A stretch of DNA of 14,842 bases from Actinomycetota bacterium (GTDB lineage Bacteria; Actinomycetota; Thermoleophilia; Gaiellales; Gaiellaceae). Positions 1 through 7,809 of the stretch are shown piece after piece. A program made the translations under genes and the position numbers. Numbering within the stretch: position 1 is the stretch's first letter; every line of letters starts with the position of its first letter. The notes below the pieces were generated by a model. That model was given only the letters and a program-made list of their open reading frames with translations, was not told the origin of the DNA and did not search any database. The stretch spans positions 2,789-17,630 of the forward strand of contig PMXT01000042.1 of the NCBI GenBank assembly GCA_003170995.1, in the 5' to 3' direction.

Positions 1-699
1 CGCCCTGTCCCTCGCTGGCTGCTGGATGCGGCCCGCTCATACTTTGAGAGAGGCCCAACAGCGGTTATTGCCGCAGAACTGGCTGAGGCCCTACATAGGC
101 ATCGGGACACCGAGGCCGCTGCCCTTGCTAAGCAAGCGGCAGAAGTGGTCTTTAGCGAACGTCACGCCAACGAGCCCGGTGCAGCAATAGCACGCTGGTG
201 GCTTGCCGAGCGCTGGGATGGAAATGATGGGCCTGTTGCTAGCCCCGACGCGATCGCTTCCGCTCGCATACAGGCCGTGATGTCACCGATGCCGACTGAT
301 CCCCGACTCGCAGCGATGCTGGCCGAGGTCTCTGGTCGCTCGGCGGAAAGTCTCGTGCTTATGCCAAAAACAGAACTTGAGTTGTTCCGGGATCGGGCCA
401 AGGGCCATTCCGTCATCGAGAACTACGGTTGGCGTTCCTTATTCCTGGCCACGCCCCTTGTGCTTGCCTTCGTCTTCTTGACGACGGTGCTGCGCTGGCT
501 TGGAAATGCAGACCCTTCGGCTAAGACGCTTGCTGGGTTGGCATCGGTTCTTACGCTTGTGGCTAGCCTTGTGGTTGTGACCGGTGTTTGGATGACGATA
601 AAGCGCTTACGAGGCGACCTAGCCCTGTTCGCTCTTTTGGCAGGGATTGCAATCCCTGCGCTGCTAACGATCATCGTCTTCTTCTTCTATCCAACTTAA
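1..699 (+). CDS. C-terminal part of a three-helix membrane protein, function unknown (5' partial)
   Basis: The frame is open from the first base of the window, so this is the 3' part of a longer gene (232 codons plus stop visible). A GTG at 145 could be read as a start, but uninterrupted Ala/Glu-rich helical sequence before it argues that it is internal. The first ~140 visible residues look soluble and helical (AELAEALHRHRDTEAAALAKQ), possibly a TPR-like or generic helical domain. Three hydrophobic segments follow at about residues 145-167, 178-200 and 207-230, and the chain ends a few residues after the last. The third has a GIAIPALLTIIVFFF core. I recognise no catalytic motif or family. It converges on the methyltransferase gene with only about 30 bp between stops. 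The coding frame is clear; the function is unknown. Confidence 0.7.
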   Translation, partial: RPVPRWLLDAARSYFERGPTAVIAAELAEALHRHRDTEAAALAKQAAEVVFSERHANEPGAAIARWWLAERWDGNDGPVASPDAIASARIQAVMSPMPTDPRLAAMLAEVSGRSAESLVLMPKTELELFRDRAKGHSVIENYGWRSLFLATPLVLAFVFLTTVLRWLGNADPSAKTLAGLASVLTLVASLVVVTGVWMTIKRLRGDLALFALLAGIAIPALLTIIVFFFYPT

Positions 700-730
700 G
701 TAAAAACCCTCGGAGTCGCGCGATCGAAAG

Positions 731-2788
731 CTAAGCGGCGGCTTGCTCGCGGGCGCGATCCCAAGTTGCATTCTGCACACCTACTGCCTTGAGCAGAGCG
801 CGGTGATCGGCAGCGGCCAACTTGACAGCCTGAGACAGCTCGTCCGTCATTTCTTTGATTGAAGGCTGCTCTGCCGGTGTCGAAACCTCTCCCACGCGAG
901 CGCAGACAAACACGATGTCGAGGTGTCCGCCACTGGCTTTTTTACCCTGGATTGGAACACCAGAGGTCATTTCGGCGTGAACGGGCCACCAACGTTCGAC
1001 GACAAAGCCGCTCAAGATAAGAGACTCCTCGACCTGATCCCACGCCTCCTCGCCGGAATGGTGGAAGGTGAAGGCGAGCCGGCCTCCAATCTTGAGCTTC
1101 CGTCCAGCCTCGGCAAAGACGTTGCCGAGGACAACGCTATAAAAGTCGCCGTCTCGCCCACGGCCTGGATTGTGCACGGCCTCACGAGCATCATCAACGA
1201 CCTCCCGCGCGAAGTTGTCATAGTCGTCTTTGAGCGCCTGACGCAGCCAAACGTAGAAGAAGTCCGCAAGCTCCGAATACATAACGTTGTCGGCGTATGG
1301 CGGATCGGTCACTACAAAATCCACCGAGCCGTCCGGCACCTCATCGAGGTTCTCCGAGCTGTGGTTCGCAAGGAGCATGTCGGCCTTGTCATCGAGCAGC
1401 TCCTGAAAGTCGTCCGTGGGGCGACCTCCTAGGTGCTCGCCAACGATCGGCACCTTCACCGCTTTATTGCCGGTGAACTTCCGCTCCACGGGTGCGTTTG
1501 CCCATTCGCGGGCGCGAAGTAGCCTCTCTTTAAACAGCGTCGAGTAGCCACCAGAGGAACGATGGATACCCCAGACGTTCGCCTCTAGCGGTGCCTTGGC
1601 CGGGATAAACGCGTGATGTGAGAAGACGTGGCGGATAGCACCGGTGCCAAGGCCCTTGGCTCCACAGAACATCGAGTTCAGCTCAAGCGAGGTCGAGGCG
1701 AGAAGCGTCAAGAGTTCGCGCGACGGCACGTCCTCAACCTTTCTAATCGCCCCGAAGAGGAGGTCATAGGCTGCTAGCTGGCGCGGATTGAACATCTGGT
1801 GCCAGTAGTGATATTGGTAGCGCCGCATCTGATTAGTGTTGTGGCCAGCCGGGATCTCCTCGTGCGGAATCCGCATTGTGTCCCAGCGACGGTTCACGTC
1901 AGAGGTGATGCTCTCGTAGTGGGCGCGGTCAGCTTTAGTCGGTGCCTGATGGAGTTTTCCGCACGTCTCGCACCAGACCGTGAGACATCGCATCCTGTGT
2001 CCCGGAGGCTCCGCCATCTTCGAAACGACGTTGAGTATCGCTTCCTCGTTGCCGCAGTGCTCACAGTGGTAGTCAGCCGCACGGCTACGAGCATCGGACG
2101 GAGCGAAGCGGTGCTTGCACTTGGGACAGGCGACCTCGTCTTTTACTTTGGACACCCACCACGGGTGCCCGCACTTGGGGCAATCAACGAGTCCCGCGCC
2201 CTTGGTCGCCATATCGGCCATGATCACTTGGCTTAGGTTGAGGTCAGCCAGCTTGCCGCACTTGGCGCACGGAACCTGCTTGATCCAGGCGACGTATTGG
2301 GCTAGTGCTGGCTGGCCGCAACCGGAGCAAGTCGTCTTAAACATCTCACTGATGGGCCGTGCCACCTCGCTCTCGACTTGGGCGTAGGCTGCCCGAAGCG
2401 CTGACTCATCAACATCACGCATTGCCTGAGTGACGAGGAACCAGGCGACTGGGCTGAGATCGCAGCCGACGACCTTGCAGCCGAGCCGAAGAGCCTCACC
2501 AACGGTCGTCCCGCCGCCCATAAACGGGTCGAGGATGATCTTGTCTGAGAAGTCGTGTCGCCGGTAGTAGGCATCCATCACATCGGCATCGGGCGGCAAC
2601 AGCAGGTCGAGGAGCATCCCTCGAAAAACGCTGCCGGTGCGCCTGGCCCACCACTTGTGGATGTAGTAGGGCGGTCGGTAGATGTTCTTCCGATGGGCCT
2701 CGACAGACGCGATCGCCGAAAGCTCCGAGTAGGGAGTGCGCATGACCCGACGATACGGGGAGGATGTCGTGAGCGGGAGTGTTTTCAT
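731..2788 (-). CDS. Zinc-ribbon amino-DNA methyltransferase, probable modification subunit of an R-M system
   Basis: Predicted SAM-dependent DNA methyltransferase transferring a methyl group to an exocyclic amino group (N6-adenine or N4-cytosine). Numbered from ATG 2788, it has HKWWARR at 44-50, SAM-binding motif I DPFMGGGTT at 87-95, and catalytic motif IV TDPPY at 494-498. Motif I lies before motif IV with a large middle region, as in alpha-type enzymes. The middle region holds several Cys pairs between about 154 and 277 (CSGCG, CAKCG, CPKCG, CPKCK, CEHCG, CETCG), which look like zinc ribbons probably involved in target recognition. The HKWWARR-motif I arrangement resembles COG1743/DUF1156-type methylases; I have not verified the assignment. 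Start is uncertain: TTG 2809, ATG 2788 and ATG 2743 are in frame, none with a good ribosome-binding site. It diverges from the putative nuclease at 2854, the usual layout of a restriction-modification pair. Confidence 0.85.
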   Translation of the reverse strand: MKTLPLTTSSPYRRVMRTPYSELSAIASVEAHRKNIYRPPYYIHKWWARRTGSVFRGMLLDLLLPPDADVMDAYYRRHDFSDKIILDPFMGGGTTVGEALRLGCKVVGCDLSPVAWFLVTQAMRDVDESALRAAYAQVESEVARPISEMFKTTCSGCGQPALAQYVAWIKQVPCAKCGKLADLNLSQVIMADMATKGAGLVDCPKCGHPWWVSKVKDEVACPKCKHRFAPSDARSRAADYHCEHCGNEEAILNVVSKMAEPPGHRMRCLTVWCETCGKLHQAPTKADRAHYESITSDVNRRWDTMRIPHEEIPAGHNTNQMRRYQYHYWHQMFNPRQLAAYDLLFGAIRKVEDVPSRELLTLLASTSLELNSMFCGAKGLGTGAIRHVFSHHAFIPAKAPLEANVWGIHRSSGGYSTLFKERLLRAREWANAPVERKFTGNKAVKVPIVGEHLGGRPTDDFQELLDDKADMLLANHSSENLDEVPDGSVDFVVTDPPYADNVMYSELADFFYVWLRQALKDDYDNFAREVVDDAREAVHNPGRGRDGDFYSVVLGNVFAEAGRKLKIGGRLAFTFHHSGEEAWDQVEESLILSGFVVERWWPVHAEMTSGVPIQGKKASGGHLDIVFVCARVGEVSTPAEQPSIKEMTDELSQAVKLAAADHRALLKAVGVQNATWDRAREQAAA

Positions 2789-2853
2789 CAGAGGGTCGCT
2801 ACAGAACAAGGCGTGTGCGTGAAAACAAGGATAGAGTTGGCCTCGGTCATTTG

Positions 2854-3600
2854 ATGCCCAGCCGAGCCCCAGAACTGTTTGCGATCTGCGTTGATGCGAT
2901 CAAGAGAGACACTCTGATCGAGCGCCCTTCGGGTCGTGATAAGGAGTTCGCTCTCCAAAACTGGGTTAAAGATAGGCTCGAAGAACTCGCCATGCCCTAT
3001 AAGGAGTCGGGTCGCAACAAATATCCCGGCTTCATCTTGACCGGCGAGCCAGAGGGGTTTGAGGTGAAGGGTCTGGCCACACCTGGGCGGGTGGTGAACT
3101 ACGACTCGAACTCAAGTGTCCCGACCGGCAACCACAATGGCCGGGAAATCTACTACGTATTCGCGCGCTATCCGGAGACGAAGGAAACCAAGTTCGCGGT
3201 GCATGATCTTGTTATCTGCCACGGCGACTTCATGAATCCGGGGAGCGACTACGTTCATAAAAACAAGAGCTTTAAGACATTTGGTGCCTACGGCGACATC
3301 CTCGTCCGCGATCGGAAGATGTATGTCGTTCGCACCCCCCATGACATCGCTACTGGGCTAGAAAAGCAGCGCACACTGATTATCCCAGCTTCAGAGTCAG
3401 CCCCCGAGGGGCTTATTGAAGTTGGCCGGATCACTCGCCAAGAGTGCGAGAAGATTCCCGTGATCTACCAGTTCGACTTCCGAACAAACGAACTCACGAC
3501 CATCGAAGAGCCGAACCCAACGGCTGGGCAACTGCACGAGTTCGTTGCCTATCGTGTGCCCGGCGAGGAAAAGCCGCCTGTGAGCCTTCGCAGGGCTTAA
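2854..3600 (+). CDS. Putative type II restriction endonuclease (PD-(D/E)xK-like)
   Basis: A 248-residue soluble protein divergent from the methyltransferase, 65 bp between chosen starts. The central part reads like a PD-(D/E)xK nuclease: YPGF at 57-60, then GFEVKG at 68-73, giving E70-x-K72, and then a DSNSSVPTG segment and two hydrophobic strands (YYVFARYP, AVHDLVICHGDF). Known restriction enzymes usually have Asp after the Pro of the first motif; here it is Gly59 (codon GGC), so activity may be altered or another acidic residue (E65 or E68) may serve. The C-terminal ~90 residues have no motif I recognise. The start is ATG 2854; the frame is open back to ATG 2779, which would overlap the methylase 5' end. 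Position beside a methylase is the strongest support; the family assignment is inference. Confidence 0.6.
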   Translation: MPSRAPELFAICVDAIKRDTLIERPSGRDKEFALQNWVKDRLEELAMPYKESGRNKYPGFILTGEPEGFEVKGLATPGRVVNYDSNSSVPTGNHNGREIYYVFARYPETKETKFAVHDLVICHGDFMNPGSDYVHKNKSFKTFGAYGDILVRDRKMYVVRTPHDIATGLEKQRTLIIPASESAPEGLIEVGRITRQECEKIPVIYQFDFRTNELTTIEEPNPTAGQLHEFVAYRVPGEEKPPVSLRRA

Positions 3601-3639
3601 CCGTAGTGACGAAAGCCGCCTCGATACCGGGGCCACGTT

Positions 3640-3654
3640 CGGCTGCCCCAGCCG
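3640..3654 (+). terminator. Weak hairpin after the nuclease gene
   Basis: CGGCTG (3640-3645) and CAGCCG (3649-3654) pair around a 3-nt loop about 40 bp past the nuclease stop codon. It is followed by a region with only a short T run (GTTCTTT), so it may be a weak terminator or chance. It lies between the convergent ends of the nuclease gene and the gene ending at 3697. Confidence 0.25.
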
Positions 3655-3696
3655 TGAGAGGCGTGTTCTTTAGGCGCAGGTAAGGCGAGAGGGCTT

Positions 3697-4368
3697 TTAG
3701 AGGCAGATGCCGTCGTCGGGGCCATAGTCAATCTGGTGACTCCGAGCTTTCTCAGCTTCGCTAGCCATCTTTAGGCGGGCTGTCTCCACGGCTTGTTCGA
3801 CCTTGTTGAGCTTAGGTTTGGACTCTTGAGTCACTAATGGGTCCTTTAGTGGCGTTAGGCTAGGCGTATTCTCCTCCGTTATCGGACGCTCAATCCCCCT
3901 TGGCTGATTAGGCTCCTCAGCTACTTGTTCGGTCATTGACTCAGTAACACTTCTGCGAGCGTCACTCGCTTTCCCATCTTGTCGTATCCCTGTCACCCTC
4001 TCAGCTAGAGCATCTCCGATGTCCCCTGTCTCCCTTGAACCCTCCACGTTTGAAGAGGCTACGACGCTGTCTGTCTGGTGACTCGCCTCTATTCGCGGCT
4101 TTTCTTTCTTTGTCGCCGCTATATTGGGGGCCCGAGCGGGCGCCATTTTTCGCGCGTCCAATGCCGCCGCGTTTCCCGAACCTATACCTAGTGCGGCAGC
4201 CATCATCACAGCTAAGGTCACCGGGGCTGCCAGTCTCCTACCAATTCGCTCTCGTCTCTCCATCCGCGCGATTTGGTCGCCACCATCCTGCTCGAAGTGT
4301 TCGACTGCCGGATCGCGCCACGCGGCTTGACGTTCCGAGAAACGGCGGGTTCCAGGGCGCTCAGGCAT
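3697..4368 (-). CDS. Unrecognised single-pass membrane protein with a long polar tail
   Basis: A 223-residue protein. The N-terminal ~45 residues are charged (RRFSERQAAW, MERRERIGRR). One hydrophobic segment lies at about 46-70 (LAAPVTLAVMMAAALGIGSG), after which the remaining ~150 residues are polar and low-complexity, rich in Glu, Lys, Ser and Thr, and probably disordered. Arginines just before the hydrophobic segment suggest the N terminus is cytoplasmic and the tail outside. The layout resembles anti-sigma or envelope-anchored regulators in outline only; no zinc-binding motif or known domain is visible. The start is ATG 4368. It diverges from the gene at 4455, and an 18-bp palindrome sits between them. 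The frame is open and plausible, but low complexity makes coding status less certain than its neighbours. Confidence 0.5.
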   Translation of the reverse strand: MPERPGTRRFSERQAAWRDPAVEHFEQDGGDQIARMERRERIGRRLAAPVTLAVMMAAALGIGSGNAAALDARKMAPARAPNIAATKKEKPRIEASHQTDSVVASSNVEGSRETGDIGDALAERVTGIRQDGKASDARRSVTESMTEQVAEEPNQPRGIERPITEENTPSLTPLKDPLVTQESKPKLNKVEQAVETARLKMASEAEKARSHQIDYGPDDGICL

Positions 4369-4387
4369 GATTCGAGACTAGCCCCGT

Positions 4388-4405
4388 ATTCACGACGTTG
4401 TGAAT
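4388..4405. promoter_or_regulatory. 18-bp palindrome, candidate operator between divergent genes
   Basis: ATTCACGACGTTGTGAAT reads the same on both strands except for one mismatched pair (8 of 9 pairs match). It lies in the 86-bp gap between the divergent starts at 4368 and 4455, where a dimeric regulator could control both. No regulator gene with an obvious helix-turn-helix is adjacent. The repeat protein ending at 4905 is the nearest DNA-binding candidate. Confidence 0.4.
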
Positions 4406-4454
4406 CTTTCGCCAAAAACCAGCGACACACTTAGTTCAGCGCTAACTTAAGCGT

Positions 4455-4925
4455 ATGGAACTGGCATTTCCTCTTACGTCTAGTGATCACTTTGATTTAG
4501 CCCCGCTTCTTGCCGAAAGACTCGACGTGGCGAGTCGGAGCTATGCCGAATTCTGGGATGGTCTCTCTGTCGCCCCAGCCGACGAGGAGGATGAGCGGAT
4601 CGGCTGCGAGGTTATTCGCGACGGAGGCGTGCAAGTATCTACTCGTCTCGCTTTGATTAATCAACTCGCCAACAAGTCTGTCGTTGATCTCGACGGCGAG
4701 GAGTTTCCTCCGCCCTTTGGAGTGATGAAGGCTCTGCGCGATCTCCAGGACAGTTTTACCCTTCTGGCCGGTATTAGTAGTTATGACGACCTTCTCGAAC
4801 AGCCACTCGTGCCCTGGGATGAGATCCGGGCCGAACTCGACGCTCCTGAGTGTCGTGAGTGGATGAAGACGGCTCTGGCCGCTTTCCCAACTCTTCAAGT
4901 CAAACTAGCTTCTAGCTCGTCTTAG
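4455..4925 (+). CDS. Small acidic protein of unknown function
   Basis: A 156-residue soluble acidic protein, no signal peptide or membrane segment, no motif I recognise. It starts at ATG 4455 with MELAFPLTSS. The composition (many Asp, Glu, Leu, Ala) suggests a compact helical cytoplasmic protein, and it ends in a Ser run. There is no clear ribosome-binding site. A TAACTT hexamer ends 6 nt before the ATG and could be a -10 element giving a leaderless or near-leaderless message. The 3' end overlaps the convergent repeat-protein gene by 21 bp. A 133-codon frame on the opposite strand exists, but this strand is preferred because it fills the gap between the divergent promoter region and the next gene. 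Confidence 0.55.
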   Translation: MELAFPLTSSDHFDLAPLLAERLDVASRSYAEFWDGLSVAPADEEDERIGCEVIRDGGVQVSTRLALINQLANKSVVDLDGEEFPPPFGVMKALRDLQDSFTLLAGISSYDDLLEQPLVPWDEIRAELDAPECREWMKTALAAFPTLQVKLASSSS

Positions 4926-5945
4926 TAATTCTCCGAATCCTCCTTGCCTCTGAAGCGATGACAACGATGGCAAGTCGGCACGCTCGCGTGAAACCTCTTG
5001 GTAGGCGTCTTCAGTGAGTCGTCTGTCACTTGGCCACTCAGAGAGAAGTTGTGTAAGAGCCGAGATGCACTCTTCGCGCGTCCAGCGTTTACGCCGCTTC
5101 CCGCCGGTGGCGTCAGAGAGCAGAGCGGCAACCCCAGGTGCTGGCGTTGTGAGACAAGGCTTCATTCCGCGCGGCGGTTTCTTAGGCGTCCACTTCCCCC
5201 ACTCCGTCCGCTCCGCCGCTAGCTCCGCGATGTAGTCCGCATAGGGCCGTCGGCGCTTGGCTAGTGGGATGCCCTGCGCCCGTGCGAAACCTTCAAGCTG
5301 GCTGACGCCTGGCAGATAGCCAAACGTTTCAAGGAACAGCTCCATGACGGCCACGATCGGCACGCCCGTGCCTGCGGTTGCTCTCGGGCGCGGAGCAAGC
5401 CCGGCAATCACCAGTGCCTCATCCCAACCCCCGGCAGTCCTCTCTATTTGTCCTTCGGTCGGAAGTGAAAGCTCACTCAGGTGGCGATAGGAATGCCTGG
5501 CAGCGTCAAGCATCTTCTTTCGCTCCAAGCGATACTCAACCGGCTTCAGTGTCTTCTTGCCGAGCCTGCGAGCCACGATCTTCAGCGCTGCGCATACGTC
5601 TTTTGAAGTAAGCCAGGGCTTATCGTCTTCGCCTTCGCGAGCGCCAAGCACAGAATCCACACTCCGAGCCGGATCAAGCGCGAGGGCAAGAACTTCTTTC
5701 CAAGGCATCCCGAGCCTCGCTGCTGTCTGCTTGGCCGTCGGAGCATCTGGATAACCGGCAGCTACTCGCGCCGCGTCATAGCGGCTCTGTGAAACCCCCT
5801 CGGGCGTCTCGGGTGCGGAGGCGCGTGCAACAGCGGCTACAACATCAACCAAGCTACGCACGTCGTAGCGCGAGCGAAAGCGCGCCGCACTCTTCTTGTT
5901 TCCTTCTTGCTCGCTCACACTTCTCAACTTAGAGGGCCTCTTCAT
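4905..5945 (-). CDS. Multi-repeat DNA-binding protein resembling homing-endonuclease-associated (HNH_repeat) repeats
   Basis: A basic 346-residue protein from ATG 5945. It appears to contain several copies of a helical repeat with the pattern (S/T)...YD or YR, Pro-containing turn, then G(G/M)xWxEx(L/V)xxA. The best are the segment ending RLGMPWKEVLALAL, the segment ending GGWDEALVIAGL, and the C-terminal RRKRWTREECISALTQLL to GGFGELLRRARS. A more divergent copy may lie around FGYLPGVSQLEGFARAQG. This pattern is typical of the repeat found beside HNH homing endonucleases and in actinobacterial accessory DNA-binding proteins. No HNH, GIY-YIG or LAGLIDADG catalytic motif is present, so it probably only binds DNA. 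The frame extends to ATG 6032, but that would run into the transposon end at 6006, so ATG 5945 is preferred. Confidence 0.65.
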   Translation of the reverse strand: MKRPSKLRSVSEQEGNKKSAARFRSRYDVRSLVDVVAAVARASAPETPEGVSQSRYDAARVAAGYPDAPTAKQTAARLGMPWKEVLALALDPARSVDSVLGAREGEDDKPWLTSKDVCAALKIVARRLGKKTLKPVEYRLERKKMLDAARHSYRHLSELSLPTEGQIERTAGGWDEALVIAGLAPRPRATAGTGVPIVAVMELFLETFGYLPGVSQLEGFARAQGIPLAKRRRPYADYIAELAAERTEWGKWTPKKPPRGMKPCLTTPAPGVAALLSDATGGKRRKRWTREECISALTQLLSEWPSDRRLTEDAYQEVSRERADLPSLSSLQRQGGFGELLRRARS

Positions 5946-6005
5946 TTCATGCGAGCCGAGGAGAGCTGCGGAGAGCTGTAAGCCAAGCGTCACTCGGGCT
6001 TTACA

Positions 6006-6021
6006 GGGCCTCTCTAAGCCT
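6006..6021 (+). repeat. Left terminal inverted repeat of the IS-like element
   Basis: GGGCCTCTCTAAGCCT, inverted partner of 7810-7825 with one mismatch. It lies upstream of the repeat-protein gene start, so the element inserted between that gene and the tmRNA region. Confidence 0.65.
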
Positions 6022-6183
6022 TCGCGCATCACTCTCTGCGCCTTCCCTTACGCCCCGACATACCTCATTTGGCGGATTACCCCTAACCGTCCTTTTCGGC
6101 TCCACTACCCCTTTCGAGTGATCTTTCAAAAATCACTGCGAAAAATTCCATTGTTGATTTTCGGACCCTATGTTCGAAGTGCC

Positions 6184-7788
6184 ATGCGGATCACGACCCC
6201 AGTTCATCTCCCCGGAGCAACCGAGTTTTCGGCTGATAGAGAGCTACTCTCGCCCATCTGGGTTGTCGAGACGCTCAAGCAAACAGCCTGGGTTTTTCGC
6301 GACCTAGAGAAGGCAACGGCGCTCGATAAGGATTGGGGCCGGCGCAAGGAGCCCGGCTCCTGGGCGCTCGCCTATATGGCCTTTGTCGTTTCTGGCTTCA
6401 CGGATATTGAGCCTTGGTGGGCGAATACAGGCGATGAGCTTTGGCGGGCCTGCGGCTTTACTACTCGCCCCGCCTACCAGACAACCTATGAGCGCTTTGT
6501 CGAGCTAGAGCAAGTGCGCGAGGAGTTCTCCTTGGCCGCCGCAAAGCTCATCCAGCACGCCCGGCGTCACGAGCCGCGTATCGGCAATCACATTCACGTT
6601 GATGGAACAGAGGCTGAGACACACGCCGCGCTCGTCCACGACTGTAAGCCCGGAGAGGGCTGCCTCTTTGGAGGCGCGAAGCCGAAGAGAACCGCTACCC
6701 GCCCCAAGCGTGAATCAACTGAGCGAGTGCGCGCCGAGCGGCAGAAGGATGCTGGGCTCGCGCCAGACGAGACTCTTACACCCGAGCTTGAGCTTGGCGA
6801 TGCGGATGAGGTTATGGAGCTGCCCGATGGCCGTATGCGTGTGAGGGTAGGCCAGCATTGGTATCGCACTCTCGACTCGACTGCCGGTATCCGCGCCTAC
6901 ACAGGCCCACGAGGGGCTAAGCGCTTCTGGCACGGCTTCTATAACGAGAAGGCCACAGATCACTTCACGGGTGCACCTATAGCCGTAGGCGTCTATTCGG
7001 CTTCTCGCCAGGAATATGCGATTTACCCCGATCTCTTTGAGCGAGCACAAGCAGCAATAGGCGAAAACCCTCAAAGCGTCGTTTGTGACAAGGGCTACTC
7101 AGTGGAGAGCGTCTTTGCCTTCAACACATCTAAGGGAGTCGCCTCGGTTATGCCCTGGCGCAAGCGCAGAGGACAAGACACGCGCCAAGACGTAGGCTCC
7201 CACGATCGCCACGGCATTCCTCGCTGTAAACACTGTGGCGCGCCGGGCAAGTTCGTGCGCTTCAATAAATCACCTAAGCCTCGCCTTTGGTTCCACTGCG
7301 TAGCCGGGGCGACTGATGCCTGCAACAAAGATCAGTCCATCTTGTGCTCGAAGGACTGGCGGCTACTACTCCCTCTTTGGCGCACAGATCCGATTTACCA
7401 CGAGCTTGAGGCATCCCACTCCATCTACGAGCGCGTGCATCGCCACTGGCGCGAGCGTTACCAGGTAGCCGGCGATGGGCTCTCGAATCGCCCGAAGAGG
7501 CGCGGGCTGGCCTGGCAGGACTTGCGCGCCCAGGCCGCGCTTGTTGCCGAGTGGCTACGGATCTCCTGGCGCGAGGGCTGGTTGGGCTCGGCTAGGAGAA
7601 ACAATGCCTCGCCCACTCGCTTTGGCGAGGGGAAGCGGCGCGCCGAGAGCCTCGGGCTCTATCGCGCCAAGGCTGGCCTCACTCTTCCCTACGGCGTAGC
7701 AGCAGCGGCACTCGGGCTTGGACTTGAAGAACCGCCCTCAAGACGCGGTAAAGCCCCGCCGGGCGAATCCGATACCGCTCCCTTCTAG
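6184..7788 (+). CDS. DDE-type transposase with a zinc-binding insertion
   Basis: A 534-residue protein, probably catalysing cut-and-paste movement of the element bounded by 6006 and 7825. Candidate catalytic residues are D140 (HIHVDGTEAETH), D302 (SVVCDKGYSVESV) and E416 (SIYERVHRHWRERY). The DKGY segment followed by a short strand (GVASVMPWR) is typical of IS4/IS1182-type enzymes. Between D302 and E416 lie Cys348, Cys351, Cys372, Cys380 and Cys388 (CKHCG, FHC, DAC, LC), a likely zinc-binding insertion. The N terminus carries predicted helices, possibly for end binding. The frame is open to 5896, but ATG 6184 (MRITTPVHLPG) is preferred because the longer version would start outside the left terminal repeat. 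The stop codon lies in the loop of the 7775-7798 hairpin. The gene looks intact. Confidence 0.75.
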   Translation: MRITTPVHLPGATEFSADRELLSPIWVVETLKQTAWVFRDLEKATALDKDWGRRKEPGSWALAYMAFVVSGFTDIEPWWANTGDELWRACGFTTRPAYQTTYERFVELEQVREEFSLAAAKLIQHARRHEPRIGNHIHVDGTEAETHAALVHDCKPGEGCLFGGAKPKRTATRPKRESTERVRAERQKDAGLAPDETLTPELELGDADEVMELPDGRMRVRVGQHWYRTLDSTAGIRAYTGPRGAKRFWHGFYNEKATDHFTGAPIAVGVYSASRQEYAIYPDLFERAQAAIGENPQSVVCDKGYSVESVFAFNTSKGVASVMPWRKRRGQDTRQDVGSHDRHGIPRCKHCGAPGKFVRFNKSPKPRLWFHCVAGATDACNKDQSILCSKDWRLLLPLWRTDPIYHELEASHSIYERVHRHWRERYQVAGDGLSNRPKRRGLAWQDLRAQAALVAEWLRISWREGWLGSARRNNASPTRFGEGKRRAESLGLYRAKAGLTLPYGVAAAALGLGLEEPPSRRGKAPPGESDTAPF

Positions 7789-7798
7789 CCGGGAGCGG
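7775..7798 (+). terminator. Hairpin overlapping the transposase stop codon
   Basis: CCGCTCCC (7775-7782) and GGGAGCGG (7791-7798) form an 8-bp perfect stem around an 8-nt loop that contains the transposase TAG stop. The following CCTTCTCTC is pyrimidine-rich but not a clean T run, so it is a plausible but not strong intrinsic terminator. Confidence 0.5.
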
Positions 7799-7809
7799 CC
7801 TTCTCTCAG

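Noticed and set aside
923..1432. Plus-strand frame opposite the methyltransferase
   Set aside because: Antisense to clear methyltransferase motifs, no supporting domain.
4497..4898. 133-codon minus-strand frame opposite the small acidic protein
   Set aside because: The plus frame is longer and starts in the expected divergent promoter gap. The choice is not certain.
5960..5978. Tandem GGAGAGCTG repeat upstream of the repeat-protein gene
   Set aside because: Only two 9-bp copies with one spacer base; too short to support a function.
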